Of a DNA stretch of 64,000 nt, positions 1 through 7,455 are shown piece after piece. Position numbers and translations under genes: made by a program. Within the stretch, counting starts at the first letter, position 1; every line of letters starts with the position of its first letter. This stretch comes from Hyphomicrobiales bacterium (GTDB taxonomy: Bacteria; Pseudomonadota; Alphaproteobacteria; Rhizobiales; Rhizobiaceae). The notes under the pieces were generated by a model. The model was not told the origin of the DNA, did no database searches, and saw only the letters and a program-made list of their open reading frames with translations. Location: assembly GCA_900465685.1 (NCBI GenBank), contig UEGR01000013.1, positions 248,001 to 312,000 of the forward strand, written 5' to 3'.

Positions 1-612
1 CGCAAAACAGCTGCGGAAGTTACCGAGCGCGTGGAGGAACTCCTACGCACCGTTGGACTTTCACCTTCCGATGGCGAAAAGTTTCCGCACGAATTTTCCG
101 GCGGGCAACGCCAGCGTATTTCAATTGCGCGTGCCTTGGCGAGCGAACCTGAGTTTCTCGTTTGCGACGAGCCGACTTCGGCGCTGGACGTTTCAGTGCA
201 GGCGCAGGTGCTCAATCTTATGCGCCGCTTGCAGGATGAACTGGGCCTGACCTACCTCTTCATCAGCCATGACATGAGCGTCGTTCGCCACATGTCCGAT
301 CGCATCGCGGTCATGTATCTGGGGCGGATTGTTGAAGAGGGCAATACGGAAGAACTCTTCGCGCAGCCACGTCATCCCTATACGCAGCTTTTGTTGCAGA
401 CGATCCCCAATATTGAAGCGCCCAATCGCAACCGCGCACCGGCAAGCGGGGAAGTTCCAAGCCCGCTGAAACCGCCTTCGGGTTGCACTTTCCATCCGCG
501 GTGTCCGTTTGCGGTGGCGCGCTGTGCGCAAGAAGCGCCGAAGATGCAGACTTTGTCGAATGGCACACGTGTGGCCTGTCATCTGGTGAAAGAGGCCGCA
601 GCAGCTGCCTGA
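1..612 (+). CDS. Oligopeptide/dipeptide ABC transporter ATPase (DppF/OppF type), 5' truncated
   Basis: The reading frame is open from the first base, so this is the C-terminal part of a longer ATPase. It retains the ABC signature ([15 protein letters not shown]), Walker B ([13 protein letters not shown]) and the switch histidine (FISHDMSV). The C-terminal oligopeptide-transporter extension carries the [10 protein letters not shown] motif (C-terminal cysteine domain), typical of OppD/DppF proteins. The protein powers uptake of peptides or related solutes at the inner membrane. Its permeases and binding protein must lie to the left of the window. The last residues are an alanine run. Substrate cannot be told from this part. 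Confidence 0.93.
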   Translation, partial: RKTAAEVTERVEELLRTVGLSPSDGEKFPHEFSGGQRQRISIARALASEPEFLVCDEPTSALDVSVQAQVLNLMRRLQDELGLTYLFISHDMSVVRHMSDRIAVMYLGRIVEEGNTEELFAQPRHPYTQLLLQTIPNIEAPNRNRAPASGEVPSPLKPPSGCTFHPRCPFAVARCAQEAPKMQTLSNGTRVACHLVKEAAAAA

Positions 613-714
613 TACAGGGTATTCAGGCGCCGCATTGGTCTACCGTTGCACGTTTGAAGCAGGCAACGAGATCTGCGGAAAAGTGCTCTAGTCGGTGTTA
701 ATGCAGGTTGTTAA

Positions 715-726
715 ATTGTCAACAAT
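715..726. promoter_or_regulatory. Candidate GntR operator, copy 1
   Basis: ATTGTCAACAAT is a palindrome (ATTGT, two bases, ACAAT) 43 bp upstream of the flavin reductase start. The exact reverse complement occurs at 2183-2194 in front of the GntR gene of the same cluster. ATTGT-NN-ACAAT resembles known operators of FCD-type GntR regulators. Assignment to the regulator at 2273-2950 is inference. Confidence 0.55.
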
Positions 727-736
727 ATGAAATATT

Positions 737-748
737 ATTGTAGATAAT
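737..748. promoter_or_regulatory. Candidate GntR operator, copy 2 (degenerate)
   Basis: ATTGTAGATAAT matches the ATTGT-NN-ACAAT pattern with one mismatch. It starts exactly 22 bp after copy 1, two helical turns, so two dimers could bind the same face. Together with copy 1 it covers the likely promoter of the flavin reductase gene. Confidence 0.35.
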
Positions 749-769
749 AAATCAGATTTCGGGGACGTG

Positions 770-1396
770 ATGGAATTCGATTTTGAAGAGCTGGACCCTC
801 AAAGCCGTTACAGGCTTCTGACGAATTTCATCGGCCCACGACCGATAGCACTTGTGACAACTCGCTCACCGGCTGGCCATAGCAATGCCGCGCCGATGAG
901 TTTCTTCAACGTGTTTTCGCACGACCCGGCCATTGTCGTTTTGGGCATTCAACCGCGTCTTTCCGGTGAGGAAAAGGACACGCTGGCGAATATCCGTCGC
1001 ACTGGCGAGTTCGCAATCAGCATGGTCGACATGGCATTGTCGGAACAGATGCTGATTTGCGGATTGGGCTTTGACAGTGAGGTCGATGAGCTTGAAATGG
1101 CGGGGCTGTCAGCGACACCCTGCCAGAAAATCAATGTCTCTTTTGCTGAACAGGCACCTTGCACCTTCGAGTGCCGTGTCGAACGTGTGATCGATTATCC
1201 GCGTCGCGCGCTTATCCTGGGCGAGGTGGTGCATATGCACGTCCGTCGCAATTGTCTGGATGCCGACGGCCATTACGTCGATCCCGAATTCTATCAACCG
1301 ATTGCCCGGCTTCATGCCGACAATTACATCACTTCAGATCGCCAGTTCGTTTTGAAGGCACCGCCCATCGCCGATTTCGTGAAGCCGGAAAACTAG
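770..1396 (+). CDS. Flavin reductase family protein (FMN-binding split barrel)
   Basis: The protein (208 aa) has the flavin-reductase-like/DIM6-NTAB fold: an N-terminal RYRLLTNFIGPRPIALVTT strand pair followed by the NAAPMSFFNVFS flavin-binding segment. Such proteins supply reduced flavin to a partner monooxygenase or act directly on small substrates. The start is ATG 770 with GGGGA at 761-765; a GTG at 767 is an equally open start, one codon earlier. It is followed after 32 bp by the racemase, probably in one operon. No monooxygenase partner is in the window, so its role in this cluster is unknown. Confidence 0.85.
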   Translation: MEFDFEELDPQSRYRLLTNFIGPRPIALVTTRSPAGHSNAAPMSFFNVFSHDPAIVVLGIQPRLSGEEKDTLANIRRTGEFAISMVDMALSEQMLICGLGFDSEVDELEMAGLSATPCQKINVSFAEQAPCTFECRVERVIDYPRRALILGEVVHMHVRRNCLDADGHYVDPEFYQPIARLHADNYITSDRQFVLKAPPIADFVKPEN

Positions 1397-1428
1397 GCCA
1401 GAACGACGGTTCTTCGAGAATTTTTATC

Positions 1429-2163
1429 ATGCACATTCATCTGATCAATCCTAACTCAACAGCGTCTATGACTGCGCAAGCTCTTGATAGTGCTCTGCTC
1501 GTCAAACACAGCAGCACCAAGGTCTCAGCCTCAAATCCTGCCGACACACCTGTCAGCATTGAAGGCGGAACCGACGAAGCACTGGCGGTGCCGGGCATGC
1601 TTGCGGAAATCCGAAAAGGTGAAGCGCAAGGCGTGGACGCCTATGTGATCGCCTGCTTTGACGATCCCGGCCTGCATGCGGCACGCGAGATCGCGAAGGG
1701 TCCGGTACTGGGTATTTGTCAGGCGGCGGTACAGGTGGCCGTGACGATCAGCCGGCGCTTTTCGATCATCACGACCTTGCCGCGGTCGGTTCCGATCATC
1801 GAAGATTTGGTCAGTGATTACGGCGCGGATCGTCATTGTAGAAAAGTGCGTGCGATCAATTTGCCGGTTCTGGGACTGGAAGAAGACCCAGAGGAAGCGG
1901 AACGGCTTTTGATCAACGAGATTGAGATCGCCAAGCGCGAAGATCGGGCAGAGGCGATCATTCTCGGCTGCGCGGGCATGACGTCCTTGTGCGATCGGTT
2001 GCGGGATGCAACGGGCGTTCCGGTGATCGACGGTGTTGCGGCGGCGGTGAAGCTTGCCGAAGCTTTGGTCGGAGCAGGCTACGCGACTTCGAAGGTGAAC
2101 ACCTATGACTATCCGCGCGTGAAGACAGGCAATACGGACGCCATCTGCGGAATATGTGCCTGA
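1429..2163 (+). CDS. Asp/Glu/hydantoin racemase family protein
   Basis: A 244-aa member of the Asp/Glu racemase superfamily, closest in appearance to hydantoin racemases. The two catalytic cysteines expected for a two-base mechanism are present: C76 in IACFDDPG and C181 in ILGCAGM. The N-terminus (MHIHLINPNSTASMT) is the typical phosphate/substrate-binding start of hydantoin racemases and fixes the start at ATG 1429, although the frame is open further upstream. The next gene is a GntR regulator, and the preceding gene a flavin reductase. Substrate may be a hydantoin, an amino acid or maleate-like diacid; the sequence does not decide. Confidence 0.87.
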   Translation: MHIHLINPNSTASMTAQALDSALLVKHSSTKVSASNPADTPVSIEGGTDEALAVPGMLAEIRKGEAQGVDAYVIACFDDPGLHAAREIAKGPVLGICQAAVQVAVTISRRFSIITTLPRSVPIIEDLVSDYGADRHCRKVRAINLPVLGLEEDPEEAERLLINEIEIAKREDRAEAIILGCAGMTSLCDRLRDATGVPVIDGVAAAVKLAEALVGAGYATSKVNTYDYPRVKTGNTDAICGICA

Positions 2164-2182
2164 AATAGAAGCATCACGATGT

Positions 2183-2194
2183 ATTGTTGACAAT
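2183..2194. promoter_or_regulatory. Candidate GntR operator, copy 3
   Basis: ATTGTTGACAAT, the exact reverse complement of the site at 715-726, lies 78 bp upstream of the GntR start codon. It would give autoregulation of that regulator together with control of the flavin reductase-racemase unit. Confidence 0.5.
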
Positions 2195-2272
2195 TTTGTA
2201 GGCGCTTTGCGGTTGCAATAGTTGACTTTTTCGGTCGCATCACGCTTCCTGAATCGGAACGGGAGCAAGACC

Positions 2273-2950
2273 ATGACTGATCAGACAGGTGTCTCGACGC
2301 AGCAGATTGTTGAGAAAGTATGGCTATCCATTGCCGAGCGCCGTCTGCGTCCGGGGGTGCAGCTTAAAGAAGAGCAGATGGCGACGATTTTTCACGTCAG
2401 CCGTGCGCGTATCCGACAAGCGCTTGCCGCGCTTGAGCGGGAAGGGCTGGTCACGATTATTCCCAATCGCGGCGCTTTTGTCTGCAAGCCGACGGTGGAA
2501 GAAGCGCGGGATGTGTTCTTCGTTCGCCGCACCGTTGAACGATGCGTGGTCGAGCGCCTTGGGCGTTCTCCGTCAAAGGACAAGATCAAGATTTTGCGCG
2601 AACATGTTGCGAAAGAACGTGTCGCCAACAAGAACAACATCACGACCGATATCATCAAGCTGTCAGGTGGCTTTCATCTGCTGCTGGCCGAACTGACAGG
2701 GTCCGATTTTCTGTTCACGACGATGCGCGATCTCATTTCGCGCACCTCTCTCATTACGGCTGTCTATCGCAATACCAACCGCTTCAACTGCGGGCCCGAT
2801 GAACACGCGGAGATTGTGGAAGCGATTCTGCATGGCGACGTCACAAAGGCCGCCGATCTGATGGCGCACCACCTTGAACATGTGGAATCCGAGCTGGACC
2901 TGCGGGAAATCAATGATCTCTCTCATGATTTGAGTGCGGCGCTCGCTTGA
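2273..2950 (+). CDS. GntR family transcriptional regulator (FCD type)
   Basis: A 225-aa regulator with an N-terminal winged helix-turn-helix (about residues 10-75, with VSRARIRQALAALEREGLV as recognition region) and an all-helical FCD effector domain (about 85-215; metal-ligand type histidines in GGFHLLLAELTG and MAHHLEHVE). The start is taken at ATG 2273, 7 nt after GGGAG; an in-frame start at 2222 lacks a ribosome site and would run close to the operator. It probably controls the flavin reductase and racemase genes through the ATTGT-NN-ACAAT sites at 715, 737 and 2183. Confidence 0.9.
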   Translation: MTDQTGVSTQQIVEKVWLSIAERRLRPGVQLKEEQMATIFHVSRARIRQALAALEREGLVTIIPNRGAFVCKPTVEEARDVFFVRRTVERCVVERLGRSPSKDKIKILREHVAKERVANKNNITTDIIKLSGGFHLLLAELTGSDFLFTTMRDLISRTSLITAVYRNTNRFNCGPDEHAEIVEAILHGDVTKAADLMAHHLEHVESELDLREINDLSHDLSAALA

Positions 2951-3058
2951 ACGGGTATGACCGGAAAACGGACGATATTCTTTTTCGTTCGTAGCCGTTG
3001 TGATTGACGGCGTATAAGACTTTACTAAACTATTTCAATAAGTTGTTAGCAAAGTAAG

Positions 3059-3090
3059 CCAACCGGTTATTACCCGGTTGGTTCGCTTTT
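3059..3090 (+). terminator. Candidate terminator after the GntR gene
   Basis: Perfect 8-bp stem (3059-3066 with 3074-3081), 7-nt loop, then TTCGCTTTT. It lies 108 bp after the GntR stop codon. The T-tract is interrupted, so efficiency is uncertain. Confidence 0.5.
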
Positions 3091-3198
3091 GTACCGTCTG
3101 CCTATGGCGCACGCGGCGATTTTTCGACCAAAAGCGGAGCAAGCTTCGGGTGAAAATGCAAGTTTCATCCCCAGAGCAAAGAAATCCACCCACGATCT

Positions 3199-3210
3199 TG
3201 ACATATGTCA
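3199..3210. promoter_or_regulatory. Perfect palindrome TGACATATGTCA, candidate operator
   Basis: A self-complementary 12-mer within TTGACATATGTCATAA, about 100 bp before the leader ORF and 240 bp before the first permease. It is a plausible site for the GntR regulator encoded inside the downstream operon (7449-8228). No second copy was noticed in the window. Confidence 0.35.
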
Positions 3211-3303
3211 TAAGTTGGAATTAGCTTGGTTGAAATTGAGCAGATGTCGCTTTGAGGAGACCCTTACCAGGGTGGAGCACATCGAGCTTGGGAGGAAATA
3301 TTT

Positions 3304-3453
3304 GTGACTGGATTGTACACTGCAATCTTCGATTGCGTGATTGCGTGCGGCTGTGTTTCAGGCGGAGCATCCGCCTGTCTGTGGCAAGGCGTGGATCAGA
3401 AACTGACTTTTGCCTTGCAGGGTTCTTCGCCGGAACTGGTGAAGTCTCTATGA
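3304..3453 (+). CDS. Small Cys-containing leader ORF coupled to the ABC permease
   Basis: A 49-codon frame that begins with GTG 3304, 6 nt after a strong ribosome site (GGGAGGAA, 3290-3297), and ends with a TGA at 3451-3453 that overlaps the permease start (ATGA). The permease itself has only a weak ribosome site, so translation coupling is likely. The predicted peptide has four cysteines in its first half (DCVIACGCVSGGASAC) and no recognisable domain. An 8-bp perfect hairpin (3359-3366 with 3370-3377) sits inside it. It may be a leader peptide that tunes expression of the transporter, or simply a vestigial N-terminus. Not a known family. Confidence 0.4.
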   Translation: MTGLYTAIFDCVIACGCVSGGASACLWQGVDQKLTFALQGSSPELVKSL

Positions 3454-4133
3454 GTTACGAATTCAGTTTCAGCTTCCTCAGCCAGTATTGGCCGCTGTTG
3501 CTCAAAGGTACTTTGGCGACGATCCAGATGTCCTTGATCGTCACGGCGCTGGGCTTCGTGCTGGGCACGATCTGTGCAGTTGCCAGCATCAGCAAATACA
3601 AGTTCCTGCGCATTCTCGTGGCGATCTATGTCGAGGCGATCCGCAATACACCTCTGCTCGTGCAGCTGTTTCTGGTCTATTTCGGACTGTCTTCCATGGG
3701 CGTCAAATTTTCCGCCCAGACCTCGGCGCTAATCGGCTTGACCATCAATGTTGGCGCCTATTCCAGCGAGATCATTCGTGCAGGCTTGCAGGCCATTCAC
3801 CCCGGCCAGTTGGAAGCTGCTGACACACTGGGACTGTCCCGGTTGCAAATGCTTGCAGGGATTATGCTGCCGCCAGCACTTGAGAAGGTCTATCCCGCTC
3901 TCGTCAGTCAGTATGTTCTGTTGATGCTGGCAACAAGTGTGGCATCGCAGATATCGGCTGAAGAGCTGACCGGAGCTGCGTCCAGAATCCAGTCGATGAC
4001 CTTTCGTTCTTTCGAAGTCTATCTCGTCATTCTGGTCATCTATCTCGTCCTTTCCCTATTGATGCGGGGGCTGTTCAAGCTTCTGGGGTTGGCGTTGTTT
4101 CCACGCAAACGCCGTCTTGGCACCAATCTTTAG
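3450..4133 (+). CDS. Polar amino-acid ABC transporter permease (HisM/GlnP type)
   Basis: A 227-aa inner-membrane protein with about five membrane helices and the EAA-type loop GAYSSEIIRAGLQAIHPGQLEAADTLGLS in the middle, which contacts the ATPase. The start at ATG 3450 (MSYEFSFSF) matches family length; an open frame extends upstream but without homology. It is followed after 9 nt by the second permease, whose ribosome site AGGAGG overlaps this stop codon. Part of the operon 3304-8902. Substrate is probably an amino acid or amino-acid-like compound. Confidence 0.92.
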   Translation: MSYEFSFSFLSQYWPLLLKGTLATIQMSLIVTALGFVLGTICAVASISKYKFLRILVAIYVEAIRNTPLLVQLFLVYFGLSSMGVKFSAQTSALIGLTINVGAYSSEIIRAGLQAIHPGQLEAADTLGLSRLQMLAGIMLPPALEKVYPALVSQYVLLMLATSVASQISAEELTGAASRIQSMTFRSFEVYLVILVIYLVLSLLMRGLFKLLGLALFPRKRRLGTNL

Positions 4134-4142
4134 GAGGTCGGG

Positions 4143-4796
4143 ATGTTTACGAATTTCTCCTGGATTCACATTGAAGTTCTGCTTCAAGGCTTGGTCTGGA
4201 CAGTTCTGCTTTCGATCATCGCCTTCATATTCGGCGGCCTGCTTGGCTTTGCCGTGGCGCTGGCTGGAATAGCAAAGAACAAGGCTCTGGTTGCTCTGGT
4301 CGATGGTTATATCGTTCTGGTGCAGGGCACACCGGTTCTGATCCTGATGTTCATCGTTTACTTCGGTTTGCCGGTCTTCGGCATTGAAGTTTCGTCGCTT
4401 TTTGCGGCCAGCGTTGCGATGACGATCTTCGCCAGCGCCTTCCTTGGCGCTATCTGGCGGGGCAGTCTGCAATCCGTGCCGCGCACGCAGTGGGAAGCAT
4501 CCGATTGTCTGGCTCTGACTGGATTGCAGGGGCTGTTCCTTGTCATCATGCCCCAGGCCATTCGCATCGCGACGCCGCCAACAGTCGGTTTCATGGTTCA
4601 GATCGTCAAGAACACGTCGCTCGCATCGATCATCGGCATGGCCGAGATGACCTATATCGGCAAGGAAATCAACGCTTCGACGTTCCAGCCTTTCACGACC
4701 TATCTCGTGATCGCATTCTTCTACTTTTGCATTTGCTTCCCGCTCTCAGCGGCCAGCCGGAAATTCGAGAGGATGTACAGTGTCAGCCGTCGTTAA
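4143..4796 (+). CDS. Polar amino-acid ABC transporter permease
   Basis: A 217-aa membrane protein of the same family as its upstream neighbour (His/Glu/Gln/Arg/opine 3-TM permeases), forming the second half of a heterodimeric pore. The conserved loop reads SAFLGAIWRGSLQSVPRTQWEAS. A good AGGAGG site lies 6 nt before ATG 4143. Its 3' end overlaps the ATPase start by 17 nt, a sign of translational coupling. Confidence 0.92.
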   Translation: MFTNFSWIHIEVLLQGLVWTVLLSIIAFIFGGLLGFAVALAGIAKNKALVALVDGYIVLVQGTPVLILMFIVYFGLPVFGIEVSSLFAASVAMTIFASAFLGAIWRGSLQSVPRTQWEASDCLALTGLQGLFLVIMPQAIRIATPPTVGFMVQIVKNTSLASIIGMAEMTYIGKEINASTFQPFTTYLVIAFFYFCICFPLSAASRKFERMYSVSRR

Positions 4797-5508
4797 GTTT
4801 GTTGACGTTCATAAAAGCTATGGCTCGCTGCCGGTGCTCAGAGGTATCAATCTCGAAATTGAGAAGGGGCAGGTTGTTGCTCTGATCGGCCGAAGTGGTT
4901 CCGGCAAAAGCACAGCGCTTCGCTGTGTCGACCGGCTCGAAACAGTCAATAGCGGGGATATCTGGGTTTGCGATCACCGTGTCAGTGATCCCCATATCAA
5001 TCTGCGCGCGCTCCGACAGGATGTTGGCATTGTCTTCCAGAGCTACAATCTGTTTCCCCATCTGACGGTTGAACAAAACGTCACTCTGGCGCTGCGCTGG
5101 GTCAAGAAACTGACAAGACCAGCGGCGCGGGAAATAGCCGAGAGGGTTCTGCGACAGGTTGGACTGGCGGAAAAGATCGATTCCTATCCCGAACAATTGT
5201 CCGGCGGGCAACAGCAGCGCGTGGCCATTGCCCGATCACTTGCGATGAAGCCGAAGGTCATGCTGTTTGACGAGGTTACCTCGGCGCTCGATCCGGAACT
5301 GACCGGCGAAGTGCTAAAGGTCATCGAGGATCTTGCCAGAAATGGCATGACAATGCTGCTCGTCACCCACGAAATGGATTTTGCCAAGCGCGTGGCGGAC
5401 AAGGTTGTCTTCATGCATCAGGGCCTGATTTGCGAGCAAGGTGGGCCAGCAATTCTGACCAGCCCGCAAACACCTGAATTGCGCAGCTTTGTTGGCGCGC
5501 ATCATTAA
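4780..5508 (+). CDS. Amino-acid ABC transporter ATPase (GlnQ/HisP type)
   Basis: A 242-aa ATPase with Walker A GRSGSGKST, Q-loop VFQSYNLFPH, signature [15 protein letters not shown], Walker B VMLFDEVTSALDPE and switch histidine VTHEM. Walker B is followed by EV instead of the usual EP. The start codon is GTG 4780 inside the preceding permease gene. It energises uptake through the two permeases, with the binding protein encoded next. Confidence 0.94.
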   Translation: MSAVVKFVDVHKSYGSLPVLRGINLEIEKGQVVALIGRSGSGKSTALRCVDRLETVNSGDIWVCDHRVSDPHINLRALRQDVGIVFQSYNLFPHLTVEQNVTLALRWVKKLTRPAAREIAERVLRQVGLAEKIDSYPEQLSGGQQQRVAIARSLAMKPKVMLFDEVTSALDPELTGEVLKVIEDLARNGMTMLLVTHEMDFAKRVADKVVFMHQGLICEQGGPAILTSPQTPELRSFVGAHH

Positions 5509-5526
5509 CCATCCAATCAAAGCATG

Positions 5527-5550
5527 TGGTGTCGATGAGGAGCGACACCA
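5527..5550 (+). other. Hairpin before the binding-protein gene
   Basis: Perfect 8-bp arms TGGTGTCG (5527-5534) and CGACACCA (5543-5550) with an 8-nt loop, between the ATPase gene and the binding-protein gene. No T-tract follows, so it is more likely an mRNA processing or stabilising hairpin that lets the binding protein be made in excess. Confidence 0.45.
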
Positions 5551-5571
5551 TCAACAACAGGAGGAGGAAAT

Positions 5572-6402
5572 ATGACTATTCTGAACAAGAGAAAATTTCT
5601 GGCGATGATGGGTCTTGGCATCGGCATGGCTGCCATGATGGCGCAGCCGTCCTTTGCCGATCAGCTGGATACGATCCGCCAGCGTGGCAAGCTGCAAGTC
5701 GCTATTGATCTGGGCAACCCGCCTTATGCGATGCGCGATGCGAAGTTCCTGCCAACAGGCTCCGAAGTCGAAACGGCGCAGTTGCTCGCCAAAGACATGG
5801 GCGTGGATATTGAGTTCCTGACGGTTCCAACCTCGGGACGTATTCCCTTCCTGGTTTCGGGCAAGGCTGATCTGGCCGTGTCGACGCTATCGATAACAAA
5901 GGAGCGGCTTGAGGTGGTGGATTTCAGCATTCCTTATGCTGAAACCGCAATCGTCGTTGCAGCTCCCAAAGAAGCAAACGTGAAGTCCTATGCGGATCTG
6001 GCGAATGCGTCGGTCGCCGTCACACGCGGCACGGTCAACGATACCAATCTGACCGAAAAAACGGCGGATGTTTCCGGCGTTCAAATCGTGCGGTTTGAAG
6101 ATGACCCAACATCGAGCGCGGCAGTCACCAGCGGCCAGATTGCAATCTATGCAACGTCCCGCCCGCTTCTGACCGAATTGATCAAGGCCAATCCCAAGCT
6201 CGACCTCGAAGAGAAATTTGTCGCCAAGGCTTATCCGCTCGGCATTGCGCTTCGCAAGAACGAGCCAAAGCTCAAGGAATGGATTGACGCCTGGATCAAG
6301 ACCAATCTCGACAATGGCAAGTTGATCGACATTTACGAAAAATACCACGGCGCTCGTCTGGACCCGCAGAAGCTGCTGGCCAGTGATTTGCCTCGGTCGT
6401 GA
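5572..6402 (+). CDS. Amino-acid ABC transporter periplasmic binding protein
   Basis: A 276-aa solute-binding protein of family 3. The N-terminus is a signal peptide (positive MTILNKRK, hydrophobic core, cleavage near SFA-DQ at residue 30), followed by the typical LDTIRQRGKLQVAIDLGNPPYAM start of the binding lobe and the SGRIPFLVSGKADL segment. The ribosome site is GGAGGAGG at 5560-5567. It delivers the ligand to the permeases at 3450-4796. The ligand is not clear; the partner SDR and RraA-type aldolase suggest a compound that ends as an oxo acid. Confidence 0.92.
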   Translation: MTILNKRKFLAMMGLGIGMAAMMAQPSFADQLDTIRQRGKLQVAIDLGNPPYAMRDAKFLPTGSEVETAQLLAKDMGVDIEFLTVPTSGRIPFLVSGKADLAVSTLSITKERLEVVDFSIPYAETAIVVAAPKEANVKSYADLANASVAVTRGTVNDTNLTEKTADVSGVQIVRFEDDPTSSAAVTSGQIAIYATSRPLLTELIKANPKLDLEEKFVAKAYPLGIALRKNEPKLKEWIDAWIKTNLDNGKLIDIYEKYHGARLDPQKLLASDLPRS

Positions 6403-6411
6403 CGAAGCTGT

Positions 6412-6445
6412 CGTGGCGGGGCGGTTAGAACCTCGACCCGCCACG
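6412..6445 (+). other. Inverted repeat after the binding-protein gene
   Basis: Perfect 9-bp arms CGTGGCGGG (6412-6420) and CCCGCCACG (6437-6445), 16-nt loop, 10 nt after the stop codon. There is no T-tract. It may protect the 3' end of the transporter mRNA or terminate partially. Confidence 0.4.
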
Positions 6446-6519
6446 GCGTTGGTCTGGATACTGATGGAACGGAACCTTGCTCTTGAGAACTTGGACGATC
6501 CCGAAACCAGTAGATGAGA

Positions 6520-6606
6520 GCGCATCCCGAAAAATGTGAAACGGCTTTCGGAAAAGATGCGCGTTAAAACAAACATTTTGAGCGCCGATCTGGTCCGATC
6601 AGATCG
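6520..6606. repeat. Dispersed intergenic palindromic repeat (Hyphomicrobiales style)
   Basis: Two adjacent hairpins: GCGCATCCCGAAA (6520-6532) with TTTCGG (6546-6551) and GATGCGC (6556-6562); then CGATCTG (6586-6592) with CAGATCG (6600-6606). The wording of both parts resembles small palindromic elements scattered through intergenic regions of Brucella and relatives, as far as I remember them. Only one copy is in this window. It sits between the transporter and enzyme halves of the operon. Confidence 0.55.
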
Positions 6607-6633
6607 AAACGAGTTCTAAGGTGCAGGAACGAA

Positions 6634-7455
6634 ATGATGACAGACAAGTTCAGTGTAAGAGACAAGATTGCCATTGTGACTGGCGGGTTGGGGCAGCTTG
6701 GAACGCAGTTCAGCAAATCGCTTGCGGAATCTGGCGCCAAGGTAGCGATCTTCAGTCGCCGGGCAATCGACGCTGCCGATCTTGAAGCGAAGTTTCCGGG
6801 CTTGACGAAGAACATTCGCGTTTACGTGGCGAGCGTTACAGACAAGGCCAGCCTTGAGCAGGCAACCGAACAGCTCATCGCCGATTGGGGCGTGCCGCAT
6901 ATTCTGGTCAATAATGCAGGCATTGATTCAAAACCCTCGGGTTCGGCGGACCAGAACAGTCCATTTGAAATCTACCCGCAGAAATACTGGAACGAGATCA
7001 TCGAGACCAATCTGACGGGTGTGATGCTGTGCTGTCAGGTCATCGGCTCGAAGATGGCTGACGCCAGACGCGGCAGCATCATCAATGTCGGTTCGATCTA
7101 CGGCATCGTGTCGCCCAATCAGGCGCTCTATGCATATCGCGAGGCACGTGATGGCGAGCCTTTCATCAAGGCCGTCTCCTATGCGGCTTCCAAATCCGGC
7201 CTTGTCAACTTGACCCGCTATCTTGGCACCTATTGGGGAACCAAGAATGTCCGGGTGAACCTGATTTCATTCGGTGGCGTGAAAACCGCAAACTTCGACA
7301 AGGAATTTGTGGATGCGTTTCTCGAACGCGTGCCGATGAACCGACAAGCAGAGATCGATGAATATAATGGCGTGATACAGTTTCTGGCATCCGATGCCTC
7401 GTCATATATGACAGGCTCGAATGTCGTCGTCGATGGAGGCTTTACGGCATGGTGA
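6634..7455 (+). CDS. Short-chain dehydrogenase/reductase (SDR)
   Basis: A 273-aa classical SDR: nucleotide-binding TGGLGQLG near residue 17, NNAG around residue 90, catalytic Ser in VGSIYG and the YAASK active-site motif, ending in VVDGGFTAW. It oxidises or reduces a hydroxyl/keto group using NAD(P). Start ATG 6634 or 6637, both served by AGGA at 6625. Its stop overlaps the start of the GntR gene. The segment between NVGS and YAASK carries an insertion (REARDGEPFIKAV) longer than in typical members. The likely substrate is a hydroxy acid or polyol imported by the upstream transporter. Confidence 0.88.
   Translation: MMTDKFSVRDKIAIVTGGLGQLGTQFSKSLAESGAKVAIFSRRAIDAADLEAKFPGLTKNIRVYVASVTDKASLEQATEQLIADWGVPHILVNNAGIDSKPSGSADQNSPFEIYPQKYWNEIIETNLTGVMLCCQVIGSKMADARRGSIINVGSIYGIVSPNQALYAYREARDGEPFIKAVSYAASKSGLVNLTRYLGTYWGTKNVRVNLISFGGVKTANFDKEFVDAFLERVPMNRQAEIDEYNGVIQFLASDASSYMTGSNVVVDGGFTAW

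Larger units (their letters stand above)
2951..3303. other. Intergenic region with a hairpin and a palindrome
   Basis: About 350 bp without a convincing gene. A hairpin with perfect 8-bp arms (CCAACCGG at 3059-3066, CCGGTTGG at 3074-3081) is followed by TTCGCTTTT and may end transcription of the GntR gene. A perfect 12-bp palindrome, TGACATATGTCA (3199-3210), overlaps a TTGACA hexamer and may be the operator of the downstream transport operon. The 72-codon open frame across 3089-3307 has no ribosome site and looks random. Confidence 0.5.

Noticed and set aside
3089-3307. 72-codon frame in the intergenic region
   Set aside because: No ribosome site, no motif, and it overlaps the candidate terminator and palindrome; unlike the leader ORF at 3304 it shows no sign of translation.
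5260-5290. DEV instead of DEP after Walker B in the ATPase at 4780-5508 as a sign of inactivity
   Set aside because: All catalytic residues (Walker A Lys, Walker B Asp-Glu, signature, switch His) are present; the variant is tolerated in this subfamily.
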